From Clostridiales bacterium (GTDB lineage: Bacteria; Bacillota; Clostridia; Oscillospirales; Oscillospiraceae): a stretch of 64,000 nt of DNA. The stretch covers positions 1-64,000 of the forward strand of contig JALFRA010000017.1 of the NCBI GenBank assembly GCA_022785125.1, read 5' to 3'. A program made the position numbers and the translations under genes. Position 1 is the first letter of the stretch; the number at the start of each line of letters is the position of its first letter. Under the pieces are notes generated by a model. That model was not told the origin of the DNA, ran no database searches, and saw only the letters and a program-made list of their open reading frames with translations. Shown here piece by piece: positions 51,014-60,198 of the stretch.

Positions 51014-52249
51014 ATGAAAGACCAGCTCAAATGGGTCCTCAATAAAATGCCGAAGAGCGACGACAAGCAGCTGGACGTCATGTCCTTGTCCAACGTAGCC
51101 AAGGCCCGCTTCTTCCACAGTTCCTTCCCCCAGTACTCCATCACCCCCCTGGCTCAGCTGGAGGGTATGGCCAAGTACCTGGGCCTGGGCGGCGTGTATG
51201 TAAAGGACGAGTCCTACCGTTTCGGCCTCAACGCCTTTAAGGTGCTGGGCGGCTCCTTCGCCATGGCCAAGTACATTGCCAGCGAGATGAACCGGGACGT
51301 GTCCGAGATGACCTACGACTACCTGACCAGCGAGGCCTTCCGCAAGGACTTCGGTCAGGCCACCTTCTTCACCGCCACCGACGGCAACCATGGCCGCGGC
51401 GTGGCCTGGGCTGCCAACAAGCTGGGCCAGAAGGCTGTGGTACATATGCCCAAGGGCAGCGCCAAGTCCCGCTTTGACAACATTGCCAAGGAGGGCGCCA
51501 AGGTTACCATCGAGGAAGTCAACTACGACGACTGTGTGCGTATGGCCGCTGCTGAGGCTGAGCAGACCGAGCACGGTGTTATCGTGCAGGATACCGCCTG
51601 GGACGGCTACGAGGAGATCCCCTCCTGGATCATGCAGGGCTACGGCACCATGGCCAACGAGGCCGCCGATCAGCTCCGTCAGTGCGGCGTGAACCGCCCC
51701 ACTCATGTGTTCGTGCAGGCCGGCGTGGGCTCTCTGGCCGGTGCTGTGGTGGGTTATTTCACCAACCTGTTCCCCAATGATCCTCCCAAGTTCGTGGTGA
51801 TGGAGGCCCGCGCTGCCGACTGCCTCTATCAGGGTGCTCTGGCCAACGACGGCAAGCCCCGCATCGTCACCGGCGACCTCCAGACCATTATGGCCGGTTT
51901 GGCCTGCGGCGAGCCCAATACCATCTCCTGGGATATCCTCCGCAACCATGTTTCCGCCTTCATTTCCTGCCCCGACTGGGCCAGCGCCAAGGGTATGCGT
52001 ATGCTGGGCGTGCCTGTGAAGGGCGATCCCACCGTGATCTCCGGCGAGTCCGGCGCTGTGGGCATGGGCGTGCTGGACGCCATCATGTGCGACGACACCT
52101 ACAAGGAGCTGCGTGACGCTCTGGAGCTCAACCGCTTCAGCCAGGTGCTCATGTTCTCCACCGAGGGCAACACCGATCCCCTGAAGTTCCGTCGGGTGAT
52201 CTGGGACGGCGAGTATCCCACCATCGACACCCCCCAGAAGCCTTACTGA
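51014..52249 (+). CDS. ygeX: 2,3-Diaminopropionate ammonia-lyase
   Basis: 411 residues, start behind TTGGAGG. It is a fold-type II PLP enzyme; Lys76 in RFGLNAFKVLGG is the Schiff-base lysine, ATDGNHGRGVAW the substrate loop and QAGVGSLAGAVVGY the phosphate-binding glycine loop. The enzyme splits 2,3-diaminopropionate into pyruvate and two ammonia, the carbon-yielding step of anaerobic uric acid breakdown. The length agrees with the family (about 400). It has its own promoter after a strong terminator. Confidence 0.95.
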   Translation: MKDQLKWVLNKMPKSDDKQLDVMSLSNVAKARFFHSSFPQYSITPLAQLEGMAKYLGLGGVYVKDESYRFGLNAFKVLGGSFAMAKYIASEMNRDVSEMTYDYLTSEAFRKDFGQATFFTATDGNHGRGVAWAANKLGQKAVVHMPKGSAKSRFDNIAKEGAKVTIEEVNYDDCVRMAAAEAEQTEHGVIVQDTAWDGYEEIPSWIMQGYGTMANEAADQLRQCGVNRPTHVFVQAGVGSLAGAVVGYFTNLFPNDPPKFVVMEARAADCLYQGALANDGKPRIVTGDLQTIMAGLACGEPNTISWDILRNHVSAFISCPDWASAKGMRMLGVPVKGDPTVISGESGAVGMGVLDAIMCDDTYKELRDALELNRFSQVLMFSTEGNTDPLKFRRVIWDGEYPTIDTPQKPY

Positions 52250-52314
52250 GTTTGTGCTGACCGGGAAATGTCCCGATGAAACTGTGAAATAAATTGAAAA
52301 TGGAGGTCATTACC

Positions 52315-53706
52315 ATGGATTTTGAGAAGATCAAAGCTGCTGCCGAAGGTTATAAGGCCGACATGACCCGCTTCCTGCGGGACATGATCCGCATCCCCAG
52401 CGAGAGCTGCGAGGAGAAGGGCGTTTGCGAGTGCATCAAGGCTGAGATGGAGAAGCTGGGCTTTGACAAGGCCGAGTTCGACGGCCTGGGCAACGTCATC
52501 GGCTGGATGGGCGAGGGCGACAAGATCATCGCCATCGACTCCCACATCGACACCGTGGGCATCGGCAACATCAACAACTGGACCCACGACCCCTACGAGG
52601 GCTATGAGGACGACGAGGTCATCTACGGCCGCGGCGGTTCCGACCAGGAGGGCGGCATGGCTTCCGCCGTGTACGGCGCCAAGATCATGAAGGATCTGGG
52701 CCTGATCCCCGCCGGCTACAAGATCATGGTGGTCGGCTCCGTGCAGGAAGAGGACTGCGACGGTATGTGCTGGCAGTACATCGTCAACAAGTTCTTCCCC
52801 GCCATCGGCGTGAAGAAGGAGCAGGTCGAGTTCGTCATCTCCACCGAGCCCACCGACGGCGGCATCTACCGTGGTCACCGCGGCCGTATGGAGATCCGCG
52901 TGGACGTGAAGGGCGTTTCCTGCCACGGCTCCGCTCCCGAGCGCGGCGACAACGCCATCTACAAGATGGCCGACATTCTCCAGGACGTGCGCGCCCTCAA
53001 CGAGAACGACGACGCCGACTCCACCGAGATCAAGGGCCTCGTGAAGATGCTCAACCCCAAGTACAACCCCGATCACTACGAGGATGCCCGCTTCCTGGGC
53101 CGCGGCACCTGCACCACTTCCCAGATCTTCTACACCTCTCCCAGCCGCTGCGCTGTGGCTGACTCCTGCTCCATCTCCATCGACCGCCGCATGACTGCCG
53201 GCGAGACCTGGGATTCCTGCCTGGAGGAGATCCGCAACCTGCCCAATGTGAAGAAGTACGGCGACGACGTGAAGGTTTCCATGTACATGTACGACCGTCC
53301 CTCCTGGACCGGCGAGGTGTACGAGACCGAGGCTTACTTCCCCACCTGGATCAACAAGGAGAACGCCGCTCACGTTCAGGCTCTGGTGGACGCCCACCAC
53401 GCTCTGTTCGGCGACAAGCGCATCGGGCCCGACGGTGCCATGCACCTGCGCAACCGTCCTCTGACCGACAAGTGGACCTTCTCCACCAACGGCGTTGCCA
53501 TCCAGGGCCGCTACGGCATTCCCTGCGTGGGCTTCGGCCCCGGCGCTGAGAGCCAGGCTCACGCCCCCAACGAGATCACCTGGAAGCAGGATCTGGTGAC
53601 CTGCGCCGCCCTGTACGCCGCCGTGCCCGGCCTGTACAAGGAGGAGAACAAGACCGACGACGTGTCCCAGTTCCGCGCCGGCAAGACCAACAACAATATC
53701 CAGTAA
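52315..53706 (+). CDS. ygeY: YgeY M20-family metallohydrolase
   Basis: 463 residues from the ATG eight bases behind GGAGG. Zinc ligands of the M20 fold are visible: [10 protein letters not shown] near 80, [13 protein letters not shown], the EED motif in [10 protein letters not shown], and a late [12 protein letters not shown]. Dimerisation-domain signature [19 protein letters not shown] is present. In the purine pathway it probably hydrolyses an amide or carbamoyl bond of a late intermediate that yields diaminopropionate; the exact substrate is not established from sequence. It lies 65 nt after ygeX with no terminator between. Confidence 0.93.
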   Translation: MDFEKIKAAAEGYKADMTRFLRDMIRIPSESCEEKGVCECIKAEMEKLGFDKAEFDGLGNVIGWMGEGDKIIAIDSHIDTVGIGNINNWTHDPYEGYEDDEVIYGRGGSDQEGGMASAVYGAKIMKDLGLIPAGYKIMVVGSVQEEDCDGMCWQYIVNKFFPAIGVKKEQVEFVISTEPTDGGIYRGHRGRMEIRVDVKGVSCHGSAPERGDNAIYKMADILQDVRALNENDDADSTEIKGLVKMLNPKYNPDHYEDARFLGRGTCTTSQIFYTSPSRCAVADSCSISIDRRMTAGETWDSCLEEIRNLPNVKKYGDDVKVSMYMYDRPSWTGEVYETEAYFPTWINKENAAHVQALVDAHHALFGDKRIGPDGAMHLRNRPLTDKWTFSTNGVAIQGRYGIPCVGFGPGAESQAHAPNEITWKQDLVTCAALYAAVPGLYKEENKTDDVSQFRAGKTNNNIQ

Positions 53707-53943
53707 GAAGCGCTGAGGCGCCGAGCAGGGGAGCCTGGACCGGAGCGAGGGCGAGCGGAGGGCCGCGGGGCGGCCCGCAGATCAGCCCGAGACGGAGGGA
53801 AGGCGACCCGACCGCGAGGCAGAGGAAGCGTGACAGCAGAAAGCGATGAAGTCCCATAAGGGGCGGCGTAAGCCGCCCCCGCGGATAGGAAACTCATATC
53901 CATCCACCAACCGACTAAATTATGAAAAAGGAGATCGATTGCA
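53707..53943. other. GA-rich intergenic stretch with a GC hairpin
   Basis: About 150 bp are strongly purine-rich (GAGCAGGGGAGCC..., GAGGCAGAGGAAGCG), then GGGGCGGC-GTAA-GCCGCCCC (53860-53879). No gene is credible. The composition suggests a dispersed intergenic repeat of this genome. The hairpin and an AAAGGAG ribosome site lead into ygeW. Confidence 0.55.
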
Positions 53944-55143
53944 ATGGACAAGACTCTGCAGATGTATATTGACAAGCTGAATGCCCTGAACTTCAAGGAG
54001 ATGTACGAGGGTGACTTCTTCCTGACCTGGGAGAAGACCGACGACGAGCTGGAAGCCATCTTCACCGTGGCCGACGCCCTGCGCTATATGCGTGAGAACA
54101 ACATCTCCACCAAGATCTTTGAGTCCGGCCTGGGCATCTCCCTGTTCCGCGACAACTCCACCCGTACCCGTTTCTCCTTCGCTTCCGCTTGTAACCTGCT
54201 GGGCCTGGAGGTTCAGGATCTGGACGAGGGCAAGAGCCAGATCGCTCACGGCGAGACCGTCCGCGAGACTGCCAACATGGTCTCCTTCATGGCCGACGTC
54301 ATCGGCATCCGCGATGATATGTACATCGGCAAGGGCAACACCTACATGCACGAGTTCATGGACGCTGTGACCCAGGGCAACAAGGACGGCGTTCTGGAGC
54401 AGAAGCCCACTCTGGTCAACCTGCAGTGCGACATCGACCACCCCACCCAGGCCATGGCCGACATGCTGCACATCATCCACGAGTTCGGCGGTGTGGAGAA
54501 CCTGAAGGGCAAGAAGATCGCCATGACCTGGGCCTACAGCCCCTCTTACGGCAAGCCCCTCTCCGTGCCCCAGGGCATCATCGGCCTGATGAGCCGCTTC
54601 GGTATGGACGTGGTCCTGGCTCACCCCGAGGGATACGAGGTTATGCCCGAGGTCGAGGAGGTCGCCAAGAAGAACGCCGAGAAGTCCGGCGGTACCTTCA
54701 CCAAGACCCACAGCATGGCTGAGGCCTTCAAGGATGCCGACATCGTGTATCCCAAGAGCTGGGCTCCCTTCGCCGCCATGGAGAAGCGCACCAACCTGTA
54801 CGCCGAGGGCGACACCGACGGCATCAAGGCTCTGGAGAAGGAGCTGCTGGCTCAGAACGCCAACCACAAGGATTGGTGCTGCACCGAGGAGCTGATGGCC
54901 ACCACCAAGAACGGAAAGGCTCTGTACATGCACTGCCTGCCCGCCGACATCAACGACGTGTCCTGCAAGGACGGCGAGGTCGAGGCTTCCGTGTTCGATC
55001 GCTATCGTGATCCTCTGTACAAGGAGGCTTCCTTCAAGCCCTACATCATTGCCGCTATGATCTTCCTGGCTAAGGTCAAGGATCCCCAGGCCACTCTGAA
55101 GGCTCTGGAGGAGCGCGGCATGGCCCGTTGGTTCCAGAAGTAA
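53944..55143 (+). CDS. ygeW: YgeW knotted carbamoyltransferase
   Basis: 399 residues. The carbamoyl-phosphate site is intact: FRDNSTRTRFSF near 69-80, HPTQAMADML near 167, and the late HCLPADI near 329. The protein belongs to the aspartate/ornithine transcarbamoylase superfamily; YgeW forms a separate group that does not use ornithine or aspartate. In this cluster it most likely works phosphorolytically, moving a carbamoyl group from a ureido intermediate to phosphate, feeding carbamate kinase. Codon use is strongly biased to GCC, CTG, AAG and GAG, suggesting high expression. Confidence 0.94.
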   Translation: MDKTLQMYIDKLNALNFKEMYEGDFFLTWEKTDDELEAIFTVADALRYMRENNISTKIFESGLGISLFRDNSTRTRFSFASACNLLGLEVQDLDEGKSQIAHGETVRETANMVSFMADVIGIRDDMYIGKGNTYMHEFMDAVTQGNKDGVLEQKPTLVNLQCDIDHPTQAMADMLHIIHEFGGVENLKGKKIAMTWAYSPSYGKPLSVPQGIIGLMSRFGMDVVLAHPEGYEVMPEVEEVAKKNAEKSGGTFTKTHSMAEAFKDADIVYPKSWAPFAAMEKRTNLYAEGDTDGIKALEKELLAQNANHKDWCCTEELMATTKNGKALYMHCLPADINDVSCKDGEVEASVFDRYRDPLYKEASFKPYIIAAMIFLAKVKDPQATLKALEERGMARWFQK

Positions 55144-55193
55144 GATCTGAGATCCATTTCTGACTTCCATTTTTCCTTCCCCTTCCTTTTAGA

Positions 55194-55239
55194 GGCCCGT
55201 CCGCATAGGTCAACCTGCCTGTATCTGTGCGGACGGGCC
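55194..55239 (+). terminator. Hairpin between ygeW and arcC
   Basis: GGCCCGTCCGCA and TGCGGACGGGCC form a perfect 12-bp stem with a 22-nt loop; CCCACTATTTT follows, so termination may be partial. Confidence 0.65.
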
Positions 55240-55270
55240 CCACTATTTTACGAATATTGAGGTGTTTAAC

Positions 55271-56212
55271 ATGGGCAAGCGTATCGTGATCGCCCTGGGC
55301 GGCAATGCTCTGGGCAACAATCTCCCTGAGCAGATGATCGCCGTGAAGCAGACCGCCAAGGCTATTGTGGACCTGATCGAAGAGGGACATGAAGTCATTG
55401 TGGCCCACGGCAACGGCCCCCAGGTGGGCATGATCCAGAAGGCTATGGCCGAGCTGACCCGCTCTGAGCCTGAGAAGTACATCCCCTGCCCCCTGTCCGT
55501 GTGCGTGGCCATGAGCCAGGGCTACATCGGCTACGATCTGCAGAACGCTCTGCGTGAGGAGTTGCTGGACCGCGGCATCAACAAGGGCGTGGCTACCGTG
55601 CTCACCCAGGTTGAGGTGGACCCCGAGGATAAGGCCTTCCAGAACCCCACCAAGCCCATTGGCGCCTTCATGACCAAGGAAGAGGCCGACAAGATGGTGG
55701 CTGAGCGCGGCTACAACGTCATCGAGGACGCCGGCCGTGGCTACCGCCGTGTGGTGGCTTCTCCCAAGCCCCAGTCCATCATTGAGATCCAGTCCATCCG
55801 TGACATGGTGTCCGCCGGCCTGGTGGTGGTGGCCTGCGGCGGCGGCGGTATCCCCGTTTACAAGACCGAGGGTCATCACCTGAAGGGCGCTGCTGCCGTC
55901 ATCGACAAGGACTTCGCCTCCTGCGTGCTGGCTCAGCAGGTGGAGGCCGATACCCTCATCATCCTCACCGCCGTGGAGAAGGTGGCCATCAACTTCGGCA
56001 AGCCCGAGGAGAAGTGGCTGGACTCCCTCACTCCCGACGAGGCCCGCAAGTACATCGCTGAGGGCCACTTTGCTCCCGGCTCCATGCTGCCCAAGGTGCA
56101 GGCCGCTGTGGAGTTCGCCGAGAGCGCTCCCGGCCGCTCCGCCCTCATCACTCTGCTGGAGAAGGCCAAGGACGGCGTTGCCGGCAAGACTGGCACTGCC
56201 ATCCATCAGTAA
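55271..56212 (+). CDS. arcC: Carbamate kinase
   Basis: 313 residues from the ATG six bases behind GAGGTG; a GTG nine bases earlier is in frame but overlaps that site. Family motifs: IALGGNALGNN at the N-terminus, VAHGNGPQVGMIQ, GRGYRRVVASPKP and VACGGGGIPV. It converts carbamoyl phosphate and ADP to ATP, carbon dioxide and ammonia. Here it harvests the carbamoyl phosphate made by YgeW, giving substrate-level phosphorylation from purines. It ends the group and is followed by a strong terminator. Confidence 0.95.
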   Translation: MGKRIVIALGGNALGNNLPEQMIAVKQTAKAIVDLIEEGHEVIVAHGNGPQVGMIQKAMAELTRSEPEKYIPCPLSVCVAMSQGYIGYDLQNALREELLDRGINKGVATVLTQVEVDPEDKAFQNPTKPIGAFMTKEEADKMVAERGYNVIEDAGRGYRRVVASPKPQSIIEIQSIRDMVSAGLVVVACGGGGIPVYKTEGHHLKGAAAVIDKDFASCVLAQQVEADTLIILTAVEKVAINFGKPEEKWLDSLTPDEARKYIAEGHFAPGSMLPKVQAAVEFAESAPGRSALITLLEKAKDGVAGKTGTAIHQ

Positions 56213-56222
56213 TCCATACCAT

Positions 56223-56262
56223 AAAAGCACGTCCTGGAATGTGATCCGGGACGTGCTTTTTG
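56223..56262 (+). terminator. Terminator after arcC
   Basis: AAAAGCACGTCC and GGACGTGCTTTT form a 12-bp stem with a 14-nt loop and a T-run. Confidence 0.88.
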
Positions 56263-56268
56263 TTATAA

Positions 56269-56294
56269 CAAATCCCCTGCCGGCAGGGGATTTG
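56269..56294. terminator. 26-bp palindrome ending the phosphate operon
   Basis: A perfect 26-bp palindrome with arm CAAATCCCCTGCC lies directly behind the histidine kinase stop on the minus strand; TTATAAC follows there. It works as a hairpin between converging transcripts. Confidence 0.7.
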
Positions 56295-56296
56295 CT

Positions 56297-58027
56297 TTAG
56301 TTATTGGGAATGGGAAGGATCACAGTGAAGGTAGAACCTTTGCCTACCTGGCTCTCCAGGCTGACAGCCCCACCGTAGAGCTGGGTGATATGCTTGACGA
56401 TGGCCAGCCCCAAGCCGGTGCCGCCGTTCTTGCGGGCCCGGCCCTTTTCCACTCGGTAGAACCGCTCGAATACCCGGCTCTGATCCTCCTCGGGAATGCC
56501 GATACCGTGGTCCTGTACCGAGATCACAGCCTTGCCGTCCTGTACATGGATGTGGGTAGTTACCACACCGCCATTTTCGCTGTACTTGATGCCGTTGCCC
56601 ATCAGATTGAAGAGCAGTTCTTTCAAACGGCTCATGGGGACGCCTACGGTGACGGGCTCACCCTCCACAGCCAGAGTCACACCGGCGGCCTTGGCGGAGG
56701 GCTCCAGCAGGGAGGCGGTATCATGGGCCGCGTCCAGCACCGCGGAGCGCTCCTCGGTCTGGTCGATGGCCACCGACTCCAACTCAGACAGCTTGAGGAT
56801 GTCGTTGATGAGATCGATCAGCCGGTCCACCTCAACGCCGATCATGGTAATAAAACGTTTTTGGTCGGCAGGGGAGGCTACCATGCCGCTGGACAGCATA
56901 TCGGTAAAGCCCTTGATGCTGGTCAGGGGCGTCTTCAATTCATGGGACACGTTGGCGGTAAACTCACTGCGGATACCTTCCGCCTTTTTCAGCTCGGTGA
57001 CATCGGAAACCAGAATAGAGGTGCCCACGGGCTGACCTTCGTACTGCCGGCCGGAGACAGGGGATACGAACATCCGCAGGGAACGGGCGTCCTCGGTAAG
57101 AGCATCCACATCCAGCATAATAGAGGCGTGCTTCTCCTGACATTCGTGAATGGCCTCCCGGAGCCGGCGGCTGCGGGTGAGCAGCAGAGCGCCGTCCTCC
57201 TGCTCCCCCTCGGGGAAGCCGAACAAAGTGCGGGCGGCCCGGTTGATGGCCAGCACTCTGCCTTCTTCGTCCAGCAGGATCAGGCCCTCGTCCATGCAGT
57301 CCAGGATCAGGCCTACCTTGTCCCGCTCGGCGGTGATAGACTGAATATAGCCGCCCAACTGTTCCATCAGCTTGTCGATGTAGCGCAGGATAGGACGCAG
57401 CTCGTCGTCGGCCTGAAGTCCTTCCAGGCCGGCAGCCTTTTTTCCGTCCAACACCCCCTGAAGGGCGCCGCCCACCGAGTTGAGGGGGGCTACGATACGG
57501 TTGGCGGTGCGGCGGGACAGCAGGAAGGCCAGCAGCAGAGCGGCAATGGAGGCGATCAGGAAGCCCCAGACGCCGCTCATCGCCAGAGAGTTGATGGAGG
57601 ACAGGGGCATGGCGGCCCGGCCGATCATGCCATCGGCAAAGCGTTTGGCCACATAGAACATGGAAGTGCCCATGGTATCGGAACGGCGTACCGCCTCCCC
57701 CCAGCCGGAGCGCTCGGCGTCGATCACCTCGGGACGGCTGTTGTGATCCTCCAGCTGGGAGGCGTCCGCGTTGGTATCCGTCAATACGGTACCGTCAGTG
57801 TCGATGATGGTAAGCCGCTTGTCGGGGGCGGCGGCATGGAACTGCGCCATCAGAGCCTCCGGCTCGGTAATAGCGCTCTGGGCATCCATCAGCTCCAGCA
57901 GCTCCTGCAGGGTGGAACGAGCGGCATCCATCTCCCGGCTGCGGAACATGAGTATGCCCACCACATTGGAGATCAGCAGGGCGAACACCACGGTGAGCAG
58001 CGTTGCGCCGATGATTCGTTTCTTCAT
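56297..58027 (-). CDS. phoR: Phosphate-regulon sensor histidine kinase
   Basis: 576 residues. Membrane helices at about 7-27 and 150-170 enclose an outside sensor of about 120 residues. A HAMP segment and a PAS domain (ILDCMDEGLILLDEEGRVLAINRAA) follow. The phosphoacceptor lies near residue 360 in FTANVSHELKTPLTSIKG. The ATPase domain has NLMGNGIKYSENGG, DHGIGIPEED and GGTGLGLAI. Gene order with phoB, phoU and pst identifies it as PhoR. It is the last gene of the operon. Confidence 0.93.
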   Translation of the reverse strand: MKKRIIGATLLTVVFALLISNVVGILMFRSREMDAARSTLQELLELMDAQSAITEPEALMAQFHAAAPDKRLTIIDTDGTVLTDTNADASQLEDHNSRPEVIDAERSGWGEAVRRSDTMGTSMFYVAKRFADGMIGRAAMPLSSINSLAMSGVWGFLIASIAALLLAFLLSRRTANRIVAPLNSVGGALQGVLDGKKAAGLEGLQADDELRPILRYIDKLMEQLGGYIQSITAERDKVGLILDCMDEGLILLDEEGRVLAINRAARTLFGFPEGEQEDGALLLTRSRRLREAIHECQEKHASIMLDVDALTEDARSLRMFVSPVSGRQYEGQPVGTSILVSDVTELKKAEGIRSEFTANVSHELKTPLTSIKGFTDMLSSGMVASPADQKRFITMIGVEVDRLIDLINDILKLSELESVAIDQTEERSAVLDAAHDTASLLEPSAKAAGVTLAVEGEPVTVGVPMSRLKELLFNLMGNGIKYSENGGVVTTHIHVQDGKAVISVQDHGIGIPEEDQSRVFERFYRVEKGRARKNGGTGLGLAIVKHITQLYGGAVSLESQVGKGSTFTVILPIPNN

Positions 58028-58063
58028 AATATGCTCCTCTCGCAGATCATAGGGAAAGGGCTG

Positions 58064-58732
58064 TCAGGACATCTTGTACCCGACGCCCCGGACCGTGGTG
58101 ACCACGTCGTCACCCAGCTTCTGGCGCAGGGCTTTGACGTGCATATCCACAGTGCGGGTCTCGCCGGTATAGTCGTAATCCCATACCGTCTGGAGGATCT
58201 CATCCCGGGTGAGGGCCACGCCCCGGCGGGTGCACAGCAGCTTGAGCAGCTCGAACTCCTTAAAGGTAAGGTCTACCAGCTTGCCGCCCTTACGGACCTC
58301 ACGGGCGGCGGAATCGATCTCCAGATCGCCACAGGTCAGCACCTGATCCCCGCGGTGCTCAGTGCGGCGGAGCACCGCTTTGACCCGGGCCTGAAGCTCC
58401 ATGATGCCGAAAGGCTTGACTACATAGTCGTCAGCGCCGGTTTCCAGGCCGGCCACCCGGTCCATCTCGGCGCTGCGGGCGGTGAGCATGATGACCGGCA
58501 CCTCGGCGGAGTTCCGGCTCTCCCGCAGGCGGCGGAGGATCTCCAGACCGTCCATGCCGGGCAGCATGATGTCCAGAATGAACAGCACGGGAAGGCTATG
58601 CGCCATCTCACCCTCAAACATGGCCTCGCCGGATTCATAGGGGCGAACGGCATAGCCTACGGATTGAAAATAGTACCGGAGCATCTCGCGGATGCTCTCG
58701 TCGTCCTCCACCACCACGATGGCTCTGGACAT
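58064..58732 (-). CDS. phoB: OmpR/PhoB-family response regulator
   Basis: 222 residues from the ATG at 58732, behind GGAAGGTG; the longer frame upstream overlaps phoU and lacks a ribosome site. The receiver has D10/D11, phosphoacceptor D54 (FILDIMLPGMDG), MLTARS and VVKPFG. A winged-helix output domain ends in TVDMHVKALRQKLGDDVVTTVRGVGYKM. It should bind the PHO-box-like repeats before pstS when phosphate is low. Also called PhoP in Firmicutes. Confidence 0.93.
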   Translation of the reverse strand: MSRAIVVVEDDESIREMLRYYFQSVGYAVRPYESGEAMFEGEMAHSLPVLFILDIMLPGMDGLEILRRLRESRNSAEVPVIMLTARSAEMDRVAGLETGADDYVVKPFGIMELQARVKAVLRRTEHRGDQVLTCGDLEIDSAAREVRKGGKLVDLTFKEFELLKLLCTRRGVALTRDEILQTVWDYDYTGETRTVDMHVKALRQKLGDDVVTTVRGVGYKMS

Positions 58733-58761
58733 GGGATCACCTTCCATTTCGTATTGGGGGC

Positions 58762-59412
58762 TCAGGCCTGGAGCTGGATCTCTCCGGTGACGCAGAAAAT
58801 GGCCCACTGGGCGATATTTACTGCGTGGTCCGCGATGCGTTCCAGGTACTTGGCAATGATGATGAGGTCGATGGCCTGGTCGGCCTCCTCCCGGTTCTCC
58901 ACGATGAGCTCCACCAGTTCGCTCTTGATGGTGCGGAAAAGCTGGTCGATCTCATCGTCCAGGCTGATCACGGCGTTGGCCGCATCGGTATCCCGGTTGA
59001 CGTAGGCGAAAATGGCCCGCTTCACCATGACGCCGGCCTTCTGGCTCATGGTGCGGATGTCCGCCAGGGTCTGGGTCTGCTGCTGCTCCTTCAGCAGCAG
59101 GGAGATCTCGGCGATGTTGGAGCACTGGTCGCCGATGCGCTGCAGGTCGGTGACCATCTTCAGGGCGGCGGAGATGGTGCGCAGATCCCGGGCCACGGGC
59201 TGCTGCTGGAGGAGAAGGCGCAGGCAACGGTTTTCGATGTCCCGCTCCATCTCGTCCATGTGCTTGGTCATTTCCACCGCGGATTTGGCGGCGGCATCGT
59301 CGCTGGAGGCCAGAGACTCCACCACCACATCGATGGCGTCCTCGGCGGCGGCCGCCATGTCGATCATTTCATAATTGAGCTCCTGGAGCTCGGCGTCAAA
59401 GGTTTTTCTCAT
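58762..59412 (-). CDS. phoU: Phosphate transport regulator PhoU
   Basis: 216 residues of two three-helix repeats. Each repeat carries the metal-binding E/DxxxD motif (MDEMERDIENRCLRLL; LDDEIDQLFRTIKSELV), and both end in the conserved RIGDQCSNIAE or RIADHAVNIAQ. PhoU links the Pst transporter to PhoR and damps signalling when phosphate is ample. It lies 12 nt after pstB. Confidence 0.95.
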   Translation of the reverse strand: MRKTFDAELQELNYEMIDMAAAAEDAIDVVVESLASSDDAAAKSAVEMTKHMDEMERDIENRCLRLLLQQQPVARDLRTISAALKMVTDLQRIGDQCSNIAEISLLLKEQQQTQTLADIRTMSQKAGVMVKRAIFAYVNRDTDAANAVISLDDEIDQLFRTIKSELVELIVENREEADQAIDLIIIAKYLERIADHAVNIAQWAIFCVTGEIQLQA

Positions 59413-59424
59413 GAGAGCCTCCTG

Positions 59425-60186
59425 TTAACCGAAGCGGCCGGTGATGTAGTCCTCGGTACGCTTATCCTTGGGCACGGAGAAGAGCTGGGTTGTATCCCCG
59501 AACTCGATGAGCTGGCCCAGCAGGAAGAAGGCGCATTTGTCGGACACACGGGTGGCCTGCTGCATATTGTGGGTGACGATGACGATGGTGTAGTCCTTCT
59601 TCAGATCGGCGATCAGGTCCTCGATCTTGGAGGTGGAGATGGGGTCCAGAGCGGAGGTGGCCTCGTCCATCAGCAGGATGTCGGGCTCCACAGCCAGAGC
59701 GCGGGCGATGCAGATACGCTGCTGCTGGCCGCCGGACAGGCCCAGAGCCGACTTTTTCAGGCGGTCCTTTACCTCGTCCCAGATGGCGGCGCCCTGGAGG
59801 GACTTCTCCACGATGTCGTCCAGACGGCTCTTGTTCTTGATGCCGTGGGTGCGGGGACCGTAGGCGATGTTGTCGTAGATGGACATGGGGAAGGGGTTGG
59901 GTTTCTGGAACACCATGCCGATCTGCTTGCGCAGCCAGGTTACGTCCACTTTGGAGTCGTAGATCTCCTGGCCCCGGTACTGTACGCTGCCGGTGATCTT
60001 GATGCCGGGTACCAGGTCGTTCATCCGGTCCAGGGTCTTGAGGAAGGTGGACTTGCCGCAGCCGGAGGGACCAATGAGGGCGGTGACCTGCTTTTCGGGA
60101 ATATCCACGCTGACATCCTTCAGGGCCTGGGTCTGGCCGTACCAGAGGTCCAGCCCTTTTACAGACAGAATCGTATTTTCATCCAT
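59425..60186 (-). CDS. pstB: Phosphate ABC transporter ATPase
   Basis: 253 residues. Walker [10 protein letters not shown] near 37-45, Q-loop [21 protein letters not shown] (a PstB hallmark), signature [16 protein letters not shown], Walker [13 protein letters not shown] and switch histidine in [10 protein letters not shown] are all intact. It powers phosphate import with PstA, PstC and PstS. Confidence 0.97.
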   Translation of the reverse strand: MDENTILSVKGLDLWYGQTQALKDVSVDIPEKQVTALIGPSGCGKSTFLKTLDRMNDLVPGIKITGSVQYRGQEIYDSKVDVTWLRKQIGMVFQKPNPFPMSIYDNIAYGPRTHGIKNKSRLDDIVEKSLQGAAIWDEVKDRLKKSALGLSGGQQQRICIARALAVEPDILLMDEATSALDPISTSKIEDLIADLKKDYTIVIVTHNMQQATRVSDKCAFFLLGQLIEFGDTTQLFSVPKDKRTEDYITGRFG

Positions 60187-60198
60187 GGTTGGAACTCC

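Noticed and set aside
56390..59005. 871-codon plus-strand frame across phoR, phoB and phoU
   Set aside because: It crosses three genes of the opposite strand that each have intact family motifs.
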